This document shows, piece after piece, positions 1-7,732 of a stretch of DNA of 64,000 bases (position 1 is the first letter of the stretch; each line of letters begins with the position of its first letter). This stretch comes from JAHEGP01 sp963792875. GTDB taxonomy: Bacteria; Pseudomonadota; Gammaproteobacteria; Pseudomonadales; JAHEGP01. Under the pieces are notes generated by a model that was given only the letters and a program-made list of their open reading frames with translations, was not told the DNA's origin and did not search any database. The position numbers and the translations under genes were made by a program. The stretch is from positions 62,001-126,000 of the forward strand of contig CAWBXV010000009.1 in assembly GCA_963792875.1 (NCBI GenBank), written 5' to 3'.

Positions 1-126
1 CTGGTCATGGCGTTCCTGACCACCCTGGGCGTGCTCGGTGTGCTGGGCCCGATCCTAAAAGGACAGCGCCCGCGTCCCGGTCAGGCGGCGCCTGCGGCAC
101 TGCCTCACGAGGCGGCCGCGCCCTGA
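1..126 (+). CDS. C-terminal end of a membrane protein (partial)
   Basis: The frame is open from the first base and stops with TGA at 124-126, giving the last 41 residues of a protein that begins outside the window. Residues 1-18 are strongly hydrophobic and look like a final transmembrane helix; it is followed by a Lys/Arg/Pro/Ala-rich tail of about 22 residues that would lie in the cytoplasm by the positive-inside rule. Nothing in so short a piece identifies the family. It ends 45 bases before the converging acyltransferase gene. Confidence 0.5.
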   Translation: MVMAFLTTLGVLGVLGPILKGQRPRPGQAAPAALPHEAAAP

Positions 127-171
127 CGCGCCCGCGCTGCCGCCTGGCGGGCGCCCTGGCGCCGACCAGCA

Positions 172-1611
172 TCAGCCCTTGGGCTTGCCCAGCACCGCGT
201 CCCTGAGCTCGGCGTAGGACTCCTCCAGGCACTGCCGGTAAAACTGCGGATCGGGCATCTGATCGCGGTCGGCCAGCACCGTGATGGTCAGCAGCTCGTT
301 CAGACTGAAGATCGCGTGGAACAGCCCCACGCCGGGGGTGAGCATACCCAGCAGGTACATCTTCACCAGCCTGGCGCCGTTGGCATAGAGGTCCATCTGC
401 GGCCCCGGGACGTTGGTGACGACCGCGGGCGTGCCGGCCGGCAGAAACCGCGTCAACTCGCCCTCGCTGTAAAGCCTCGAGATCGGCTTGATCATGAACG
501 GCGGCAGCAGGCCCCCGATCTTGAACGGGTGCGACAGCGGCGTGCCGATCAGCTTCTTGGCCTCACCGATGCCGGCGTGAATCCGCTGCAGGCGGGCGAC
601 GGGGTCGGCGACGTCGGTGTGCATATAGGTCATCATCGAGGCGATGATATTGTTCTCGTCACTCACCACGCCGCGCTTGCGCATGTTGACCGGCAGGTTG
701 ACCACCAGGCTCTGCTCGGGCAATTCGCCGTGGTGCTGCAGGTATTTGCGCAGTGCACCGCTACAGATGGCAACGCAGATGTCGTTGATGGTGGCATCGG
801 TGGCCGCGCGCAACGCTTTCATTTCCGGCAGGGAGAATTCGGCCGCTTCCAGCGATCGATGGGGTCCCACCGGCTGATCGAAGCGCGTCTTCGGTCCCAT
901 CGGCATCGGCGGCACTTCCTTGCGCGCCATTTTCACCAGCGTATCGGCCAGCTCCGATACCACCTTCACGGCCCCTCTCGCGTACGGCACCGCGTTTTTG
1001 ACCTTGTTGGTGAAAGCCCGGGTGACGATCTCAGCATCGCCCAGACGCGGCTGGCGGAAGTGGTCAGCGATATACTCGGCCTCGGCCTCGTCCTCTGGCT
1101 CCTCCGGCGGGTCCGGCTCCAGGTCGTGCAGCACGGCGAGGATGCGCTGCCCCAGATCGCCGTCAACCATGCAGTGATGCACCTTGATGTAGACCGCAAA
1201 ACTGCCCGGCGACACCCCCTCGACCCGATTCAGGCCCTCGATGACATTGCACTCCCACAGCGGGCGGGACAGGTCCATCTGGCGCGACGATATGCGCGCC
1301 ACCTGAATGCAGAGCTGGCGCCAGTCGCCCGGCTGCGGCAGCGCGATGTGGCGGATGTGGTACTCGACGTCGAAGCTGTCGTCGATGACCCAGTAGGGCC
1401 GGTCCAGCCGGCCCGGGACCTGAACCAGGCGGGTGCGGAATTTGGGCAGCGAGTGCATGCGCTGCTCGAAGTTCTTGATGATGTCCTTGAAGCGAACGAT
1501 GCCGCCCTTGGCGGTGGACGGGTCATAGATACCCATGAAGCCGATGTGCTGCGGCGTCCTCTCCGTCTCAAGGTTGATAAATATCGCATCCGTAAATCCC
1601 AACTGCTCCAT
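172..1611 (-). CDS. Wax ester synthase / diacylglycerol acyltransferase (WS/DGAT family)
   Basis: Predicted 479-residue O-acyltransferase that joins acyl-CoA to a long-chain alcohol or diacylglycerol to make storage wax esters or triacylglycerol at the inner membrane. The active-site motif HHCMVDG (residues 145-151) matches the family HHxxxDG. PLW at 117-119 and NVPGP near 400 are the other usual family signatures. Length is normal (about 450-490). The open frame continues 63 codons further upstream, but the ATG at 1611 has a good AGGGAG ribosome site and begins the conserved N-terminus MEQLGFTDA, so I start there. It is transcribed away from the SDR gene at 1865, with which it shares a promoter region of about 250 bases. 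Which acceptor it prefers cannot be read from the sequence. Confidence 0.9.
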   Translation of the reverse strand: MEQLGFTDAIFINLETERTPQHIGFMGIYDPSTAKGGIVRFKDIIKNFEQRMHSLPKFRTRLVQVPGRLDRPYWVIDDSFDVEYHIRHIALPQPGDWRQLCIQVARISSRQMDLSRPLWECNVIEGLNRVEGVSPGSFAVYIKVHHCMVDGDLGQRILAVLHDLEPDPPEEPEDEAEAEYIADHFRQPRLGDAEIVTRAFTNKVKNAVPYARGAVKVVSELADTLVKMARKEVPPMPMGPKTRFDQPVGPHRSLEAAEFSLPEMKALRAATDATINDICVAICSGALRKYLQHHGELPEQSLVVNLPVNMRKRGVVSDENNIIASMMTYMHTDVADPVARLQRIHAGIGEAKKLIGTPLSHPFKIGGLLPPFMIKPISRLYSEGELTRFLPAGTPAVVTNVPGPQMDLYANGARLVKMYLLGMLTPGVGLFHAIFSLNELLTITVLADRDQMPDPQFYRQCLEESYAELRDAVLGKPKG

Positions 1612-1864
1612 CGCGTCGACTCCCTCGTTGTTATTGGATGGGTAAAGACAACCCGGATTTACTACTACTCCGATCACCCCGCAAAGACAAGCCTCAAATA
1701 CCTCGCCATGAGCGGCAGCCCACGGGCTCCTCCCCCCAGCTCCGACCGCGCTCGCCAGCCCCATGCACTGTTTTCCGGGCTGTCCCACATCGTGTACCAT
1801 GGCGCTTCAGCCGCGGTACGTGAGGTCGCCGTCGCGCGGCACCTCGCCAGCCAGGAGCATGACT

Positions 1865-2668
1865 ATGGATACGTCGGCATTCGGAAACAAATACGGGCCA
1901 TGGGCCCTGATCGCGGGTGCCTCAGAGGGCATCGGCGAGGAGTTCGCGCGGCAGCTGGCCGCGGCGGGCCTGAATCTGGTGCTCATTGCGCGCCGTCAGG
2001 CCCCGCTGGAGCGCCTGGCCAGGGCACTGCAGAGCGAGCATGGCGTCGAGGTGCGCTGCCTGCCCATGGACCTGGGGCGCGCGGACCTCTACCAGGCCGT
2101 CGAAGCCGGCGTGGCCGACCTCGAGATCGGCCTGCTGGTGTACAATGCCTGCTTCTCGACGATCAGCCCCTTCCTGCAGACCGAACTGGCGGCCAAGATG
2201 ACCACGCTCGACGTCAACTGCCGCGGCCCCCTGGCGCTGGTCTCGCTGCTCGCCGGCCCGATGAGCGCGCGCCGCCGGGGCGGTATCGTGCTGATGTCAT
2301 CGGCATCCAGCCTGCAGGGCGCGGCCCTGATCGCCACCTATGCCGCGACCAAGGCTTTCAACTCCATTCTCGCCGAGAGCCTGTGGGAGGAACTGCGCCC
2401 GCACGGCGTCGATGTGCTCGCGCTGGTCGCCGGCGCGACCAGCACGCCCAATTTCCAGGCGGTGACACCCCAGGACAAGCAGGCCGGCTCCTTCCCCATG
2501 GCGCCGCGGGACGTGGTGGCGGAGGGCCTGGCGCATCTGCACCGGGGGCCGCGCCACATCGCCGGGCGCATGAACCGGGCGGTGATCTTCGTGCTCAGCC
2601 GCCTGTTGCCCAAGCGCTGGGCCGTGATGTTCATGGGCACTCAGCTGCGCAAGATTTATCTGGGCTAG
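1865..2668 (+). CDS. Short-chain dehydrogenase/reductase (SDR)
   Basis: Classical SDR of 267 residues. The nucleotide-binding motif GASEGIG is at 18-24, NA at 94-95 stands for the family NAG motif, catalytic serines lie around 145-148, and YAATK at 159-163 supplies Tyr159 and Lys163. The general look resembles 3-ketoacyl/17-beta-hydroxysteroid reductases, with a hydrophobic C-terminal segment that may touch the membrane. The ATG at 1865 is preferred because AGGAG at 1853-1857 sits seven bases before it; the ATG at 1859 is too close to that site. It is divergent from the WS/DGAT gene, so supplying alcohol or hydroxyacyl substrates to lipid storage is possible, but that is inference. Confidence 0.85.
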   Translation: MDTSAFGNKYGPWALIAGASEGIGEEFARQLAAAGLNLVLIARRQAPLERLARALQSEHGVEVRCLPMDLGRADLYQAVEAGVADLEIGLLVYNACFSTISPFLQTELAAKMTTLDVNCRGPLALVSLLAGPMSARRRGGIVLMSSASSLQGAALIATYAATKAFNSILAESLWEELRPHGVDVLALVAGATSTPNFQAVTPQDKQAGSFPMAPRDVVAEGLAHLHRGPRHIAGRMNRAVIFVLSRLLPKRWAVMFMGTQLRKIYLG

Positions 2669-2685
2669 CGCCGGGAGCCGATGGC

Positions 2686-4251
2686 GTGAACAATCCCCTG
2701 CCGCCGCTCATCCAGGCGCTGCTGCATGCGAGCTGCTACCCGCACCCGGTCGCGGCCATCGAGCTCATCGAGACGCATATCTCCTGGGTCATTCTCACCG
2801 GCAAGTTCGCCTACAAGATCAAGAAGCCGCTCAACCTGGGCTTCCTCGACTTCTCCAGCCTCGAGCGGCGCCGCCGCTACTGCCACGAAGAGCTGCGGCT
2901 GAATCGGCGGCTCGCGCCGCAGCTGTATCTGGACGTGGTGGCGATCGGCGGCACGCCGGCAGCCCCCACCTGCGGCGGCGCGCCCCCCACGATTGAATAC
3001 GCGGTGAAGATGCGGCAGTTCCCGCAGGAGGCGCAGCTCGACCGCCTGCTGGCGCGGCAGGCGCTGCAGGCTGCTCACATCGACCAGATCGCCGGCATGA
3101 TGGCGGCGTTTCACCAGCGCATCGCCCGCGCCGACACCGACAGCCGGCACGGCAGCCCCGCCAACATCCGGCAGCCGGTGATGGAAAACTTCGCGCTGAT
3201 GCGCAAGCTCATCACCGAGCCGCGCGACCTCGACGCCCTCGGGCGGCTGGAGCGCTGGAGCACCGAAGCCTTCAGCGCGCTCACCGAGGCGCTGGAAGAG
3301 CGCCGCCGGGGCGGCTTCGTGCGCGAGTGCCACGGCGACATGCACCTGCGCAACCTGGCCCTGATCGACGGCGACATCGTGGCTTTCGACTGCATCGAGT
3401 TCAACGAGAATCTGCGCTGGATCGACGTCATGAGCGAGCTGGCCTTCCTCATCATGGACCTCGAAGTCCGCGACCAGCGCCCCCTCGCCAGGCGCCTGCT
3501 GGATGCCTATCTGCAGCTTACCGGCGACTACGGCGGGCTGCGCGTGCTGCGCTTTTACCAGGTGTACCGCGCCATGGTGCGCGCCAAGGTGGCCGCCATC
3601 CGCCTCGCGCAGGCGGACCTCGATGCGCCGGCCAGGGCGTTGGGGACCGACGAATGCCGCAGCTATCTCGCCCTGGCCGCTGCCTGCTCCGGGACCGCGC
3701 AGCCCCGGCTCATCATCACCCACGGGCTGTCCGGGTCGGGCAAGACCACCATCACCCAAAACCTGCTGGAGGCGACCGACGCCATCCGCCTGCGCTCGGA
3801 TATCGAGCGCAAGCGCCTGTTCGGCCGCACGGCGACGACCCGCTCCGACGCGGGCATCGATGCCGGCATCTACGACGCCGACGCCACGGACCGCACCTAT
3901 GAGCACCTGGCCAGCACCGCCCGGGACATCCTGAGCGCGGGTTGCACGGTAATCGTCGATGCCGCGTTCCTGCAGCGCTCCCGGCGCGAAGCGTTCCGCC
4001 GACTGGCCGGGCAGTTGGGCGTGCCATTTGCCATCATCGCCCTGCACGCCGACCCCGCCACGCTGCAGGCGCGCATCGTGCAGCGGCAGCAGGCCGGGGC
4101 CGACGCCTCGGACGCCGACCTGGCGGTGCTGGCGCGGCAATGCCAGACCGTCGAGGCGATCGCAGCGGAGGAACGCGGCCACACGCTGGTCGTCGACGCC
4201 CAGCGCGCCGTGGACGCCGACGCCCTGGCGCGGCAGCTGACGGGCGGGTAG
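2686..4251 (+). CDS. Bifunctional aminoglycoside-phosphotransferase-like / P-loop kinase protein
   Basis: Two kinase-like domains in one 521-residue chain. The N-terminal half carries an APH-type phosphotransferase core with the catalytic loop HGDMHLRN at 216-223 and a metal-binding Asp in the FDCIEF segment near 235. The C-terminal half is a P-loop kinase with Walker A GLSGSGKT at 347-354. This pairing is known as a conserved fusion (COG2187 plus COG0645) of unknown substrate. It need not be a resistance gene. The GTG at 2686 is chosen because GGGAG lies eight bases upstream and just after the SDR stop; no ATG is placed suitably. The 17-base gap to the SDR gene suggests co-transcription. Confidence 0.85.
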   Translation: MNNPLPPLIQALLHASCYPHPVAAIELIETHISWVILTGKFAYKIKKPLNLGFLDFSSLERRRRYCHEELRLNRRLAPQLYLDVVAIGGTPAAPTCGGAPPTIEYAVKMRQFPQEAQLDRLLARQALQAAHIDQIAGMMAAFHQRIARADTDSRHGSPANIRQPVMENFALMRKLITEPRDLDALGRLERWSTEAFSALTEALEERRRGGFVRECHGDMHLRNLALIDGDIVAFDCIEFNENLRWIDVMSELAFLIMDLEVRDQRPLARRLLDAYLQLTGDYGGLRVLRFYQVYRAMVRAKVAAIRLAQADLDAPARALGTDECRSYLALAAACSGTAQPRLIITHGLSGSGKTTITQNLLEATDAIRLRSDIERKRLFGRTATTRSDAGIDAGIYDADATDRTYEHLASTARDILSAGCTVIVDAAFLQRSRREAFRRLAGQLGVPFAIIALHADPATLQARIVQRQQAGADASDADLAVLARQCQTVEAIAAEERGHTLVVDAQRAVDADALARQLTGG

Positions 4252-4372
4252 CGGCGCCCGCGACCGCCAGGCCACTGCCGTTTGGATTCTGGCGGCCTGG
4301 CGCTATACCATGGGCGCGAGGCACCGACTGCGGCGCGGCGGTGGCTCGCCCTCTTCTACAGGAGCATGGACC

Positions 4373-5347
4373 ATGAAGGGACAATCACCCGCGGACGGCG
4401 GCCCGCTGGAGCGGCTGCGAGCGTCGCCCGAGCCGCTGCGGGCGCTGGTGCGCGGGTACCTCGAACACCTTGCCACTCGCCCGCTGGGCACGCTGGTCGA
4501 CGTCGGGCAATGCTCGGCGGAGATCGCCGAGGGCATGCGCGCGATGGCGCGGGAGCCGGCCAATACCGCATGGCTGGGCGCGCGGCTGGAGGCGGCACTC
4601 GCCGCGCTGCCGGCCGCTGCCGCGGACGACACCCCCTTGCAGCAGCGCCTGCCCGAGGCCGCCCTGGAACCGCTGCGGCAACTGGTGGCGCAGCCCGTTG
4701 TCATCGAGGAGCAGCTGGCCATCAGGTTGCTGGATCACCCGGCATTTCACAGCCTGGTGCGCGAGCTGCTGACGAAGTCGTTGCTGGATTACACGCGGGA
4801 CATCGCCGAACTGTTCCCCGGCGGCAAGCTGTTCACCGGCCTGATGGGCAAGGTGCGCATCCTGGCAGCGGCCGGCATGGGCGACGGCGCCGGCAGGCTC
4901 GAAGACCGGGCGATCGAGTTCGTCGAAGGCGCCCTCGGACCGAGCATCAACAGAGTCGCCGGCCACCTGGCCGACCGCGCCTTTGCGGCGTCGATCTCCG
5001 ACTGGCGCGCGCACATCGTCGACATCCTGCTCGAACAGCGCAGTGCCACGCTGCTGACGCTGCTGCAGCAGGCCGACGCCGGCGCCATCGCCAAGCAGAG
5101 CGGGGCTTTGATCGCCGCATTCGCCGCCTGGGATCAGCTCGAGGCGACCATCACCGCCGCCCTGGAGTCGGCGCTGTCACGAGCCGCGACGATGACGCCC
5201 AGAGCACTGCTCGCTGGCAGCAGCCTCGAGCAGGACTGGCTGCCCCTGGCAGAGAACCGCCTCGTCGAGGCCATCTGGCCGTTCCTTAGCAGCGATGCGT
5301 TCGGACAATGGTTTGGGGAGCTGCTGGCGCCGTCCCGGCACCGATGA
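4373..5347 (+). CDS. Hypothetical protein, alpha-helical
   Basis: I do not recognise this 324-residue protein. It is rich in Ala, Leu, Glu and Arg, predicted to be nearly all helical, and has no signal peptide, clear membrane span or catalytic motif. The start is well supported: AGGAG at 4360-4364 lies eight bases before the ATG at 4373. It follows the kinase fusion by about 120 bases on the same strand and converges on the GGDEF-EAL gene, leaving 48 bases between stops. Confidence 0.65.
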   Translation: MKGQSPADGGPLERLRASPEPLRALVRGYLEHLATRPLGTLVDVGQCSAEIAEGMRAMAREPANTAWLGARLEAALAALPAAAADDTPLQQRLPEAALEPLRQLVAQPVVIEEQLAIRLLDHPAFHSLVRELLTKSLLDYTRDIAELFPGGKLFTGLMGKVRILAAAGMGDGAGRLEDRAIEFVEGALGPSINRVAGHLADRAFAASISDWRAHIVDILLEQRSATLLTLLQQADAGAIAKQSGALIAAFAAWDQLEATITAALESALSRAATMTPRALLAGSSLEQDWLPLAENRLVEAIWPFLSSDAFGQWFGELLAPSRHR

Positions 5348-5395
5348 CGCCGCCGCGCCGCCCGGCGGACGCACACCCCGCGCCGTGGCGGGGAC

Positions 5396-7582
5396 TCAGC
5401 ACGAATAGTGCCGCGCAAGAGACAGCTCGGATTCCTGCAGCGACCGCAGTTTCTGCTTGAACTGGTCCGGCATCGCCGCCAACGGGGTAGCGTGGCCGAA
5501 CAGAAAGCCCTGCACGATGGTGCAGCCCAGCCCCCGCAGGTAGTTCAGCTGTGCCCGGCTCTCCACGCCCTCGGCGATGATGTCTATTTTCAGGCCCTGC
5601 GCCATCGATACGATAGCGTTGACCAGGCAGGCGTCATCGTCGTGATTCTTGATCGTATTGATGAAGCTGCGGTCGATTTTGAGCTTGTTGATCGGGAATT
5701 TCTGCAGATAGCTCAGCGACGAGTAGCCCGTGCCGAAATCGTCGATGGCGAGCTTCACCCCGGCACTGGTCAGGCGCACCAGCTTGTCCACGACATCCTG
5801 ACGATCGCTGATCAGGATGCTCTCGGTGATCTCCAGATCGAGCAGCGTGGGCGGGAAATCCTCTTCCGCCAGAATAGTGAGGATGTTCTCGACGAAATTG
5901 TCCCGCTCTATCAGCAGCGGCGACAGATTGACCGCCAGGCGCAGGCCCGGCATGCCGTGGTCGTGGATGCGCCGCAGCTCGCGGCAGCCCCGGCGCAGCG
6001 TCTGGCTGTCAATGTCCGCGATCAGGCGGCAATCTTCGGCGACCGGAATGAATTCGGCCGGCAGCAGCCGCCCCAGCGTCGGATGATTCCAGCGTATCAG
6101 CGCCTCCACGCCGCAGATCACCCGGGTGTCGGTGTTGATCTGTGGCTGATAACAGATCTCGAACTCGTCGTTCTCCAGTGCCCTGCGCAGATCCTGCTCG
6201 AGCGTCAGCCTCGCAGACGCCTTGCTGTTCATCTCGGCGGTGAATACCTGACAACCATCCTTGCCGGTCTTCTTGACCTTGTACATGGCGATATCGGCGT
6301 TCTTGATGAGTTCATCCAGCGTTTCGCCTCCCCAGGGGTAGAGCGAGATGCCGATGCTGGCACCGATATACATATCGTGGCCCGCCAGGTTGAAGGGCTG
6401 CTTGATGCTCTCGAGCACTTTCTCGGCGACCTGGAGCACAGCCTGCTCGCCCTGCACGTCGGGCAGCAGCAGCGTGAATTCATCGCCGCCGAAGCGCGAC
6501 AGCGTGTCGCCCTTGCGGATGCAGTGCTGCAGCCGCTGGCTCACCGCCTGCAGCAGACGATCGCCCATGGTGTGACCCAGCGAATCATTGATGACCTTGA
6601 ACCGGTCCAGATCGATGAACATGACCGCCAGCTGCGACCCGGCGCGCTGGGCCTGGGTGATGGCCTGGCTGAGGCGGTCCTTGAACAGCGAGCGGTTGGG
6701 CAGCCGCGTCAGCAGGTCGTGATACGCCTGAAAATTGATAAAGGCCTGCGCCTCCTTGCGCTCGGTGATGTCCCGCGCGTTGCCGTAGAGGCTGTAGCGC
6801 AGACTGGGTCCGAAGTGGCCCTCGCTGTTCTCGTCATCGATCTTCCACAAAGAGACTTCAAAAAAGCGCGTGCCGGTCCGGTCCCTGGGCTTGATCGACA
6901 CCTCGACGCTATGGCACGTGCTGTCGGACACCATCGTGCGCTCGACCAGATAGTGGAGCTTCGCCATCTCGCTGTCCTCGACCAGGCAGGCGAGATGCTT
7001 GCCCATCAGGGCCTCGGGCGAATAGGCCAGCAGACTCCTGACCTTGGAATTGAGAAAGCTGAAGCAACCCCACTCGTCGAGCATGAAGATGATGTCCGGC
7101 GAATTATTGACGATGAAGCGGTGCAGCTTCTCCGAGCGGTCGAGCCTGGCCTGCATCAGCTGATTGGAGTTCTCCAGCAGCTTCTTGCGCACGGCGTTGT
7201 TGACCGTCGCCGCCAGCTCTTCCGGCACGTAGGGCTTCTTCAGATAGTCGTAGGCCCCCTGCCTGAGCGCCTGGCTGATGTCGTCCAGCGACGTCTCGCC
7301 GCTCACCACGATGGTCAGGGTGTCGATCTCATGCGCGGACATATAGCGCAGCACGTCGTGCCCGGAAACATCGGGCATCTTGAGGTCCAGCAGCAGGAGG
7401 TCGTACTGATTGCTGGACAATTTTTCGATGGCGCTGGCACCGCCCAGCGCCGTCTCGACCTGATAGTCGTGATGTTGCAGCAGCGTTCGCAGGCTATCGA
7501 GCAGGCGCGGATCATCATCGGCCAGCAGGATGCGCGCCTTCTTGGTGTCGAATAAACTGCACACGTTGTCATTCAGCATCAT
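5396..7582 (-). CDS. Response regulator with PAS, GGDEF and EAL domains
   Basis: Cytosolic 728-residue two-component output protein acting on cyclic di-GMP. Domains in order: REC (about 15-130, phospho-acceptor Asp66 in LLLLDLKMPD), PAS (about 155-280), GGDEF (intact motif at 365-369) and EAL (EAL at 493-495, followed by the conserved DFGTGYSSL segment). Both output domains keep their signature residues, so it could make and degrade c-di-GMP; which activity dominates is unknown. Two consecutive ATGs (7582 and 7579) are possible starts, with only a weak AAAGAC site upstream. The HDOD histidine kinase gene lies 150 bases upstream on the same strand and is the obvious partner. Confidence 0.9.
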   Translation of the reverse strand: MMLNDNVCSLFDTKKARILLADDDPRLLDSLRTLLQHHDYQVETALGGASAIEKLSSNQYDLLLLDLKMPDVSGHDVLRYMSAHEIDTLTIVVSGETSLDDISQALRQGAYDYLKKPYVPEELAATVNNAVRKKLLENSNQLMQARLDRSEKLHRFIVNNSPDIIFMLDEWGCFSFLNSKVRSLLAYSPEALMGKHLACLVEDSEMAKLHYLVERTMVSDSTCHSVEVSIKPRDRTGTRFFEVSLWKIDDENSEGHFGPSLRYSLYGNARDITERKEAQAFINFQAYHDLLTRLPNRSLFKDRLSQAITQAQRAGSQLAVMFIDLDRFKVINDSLGHTMGDRLLQAVSQRLQHCIRKGDTLSRFGGDEFTLLLPDVQGEQAVLQVAEKVLESIKQPFNLAGHDMYIGASIGISLYPWGGETLDELIKNADIAMYKVKKTGKDGCQVFTAEMNSKASARLTLEQDLRRALENDEFEICYQPQINTDTRVICGVEALIRWNHPTLGRLLPAEFIPVAEDCRLIADIDSQTLRRGCRELRRIHDHGMPGLRLAVNLSPLLIERDNFVENILTILAEEDFPPTLLDLEITESILISDRQDVVDKLVRLTSAGVKLAIDDFGTGYSSLSYLQKFPINKLKIDRSFINTIKNHDDDACLVNAIVSMAQGLKIDIIAEGVESRAQLNYLRGLGCTIVQGFLFGHATPLAAMPDQFKQKLRSLQESELSLARHYSC

Positions 7583-7732
7583 AGATTGTCTTTAGTTGTC
7601 GCGGCTCGGGTGACGCATATCCTTGCAGAGGTTCAAGCCCGCCTCTCAAGGCGTCGCCAGTGCCCGGCGTTACACGCTGCCCTGGCGACCGCTCCGGGCG
7701 CTCGCCGCCGGCGCGGCGCAGCGGGCGGCCGA

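Noticed and set aside
316..2685. Plus-strand frame opposite the WS/DGAT gene, joined to the kinase-fusion frame
   Set aside because: It is the shadow of the WS/DGAT and SDR genes; only the part from GTG 2686 has a ribosome site and kinase motifs.
2686..4251. Aminoglycoside resistance gene
   Set aside because: The APH-like fold is only one half of a conserved housekeeping fusion; there is no evidence for drug phosphorylation.
2665..4275. Minus-strand frame opposite the APH/P-loop kinase gene
   Set aside because: No start signal or conserved motif; composition typical of antisense in GC-rich DNA.
5408..7555. Plus-strand frame opposite the GGDEF-EAL gene
   Set aside because: Antisense shadow; the minus strand encodes intact GGDEF and EAL signatures.
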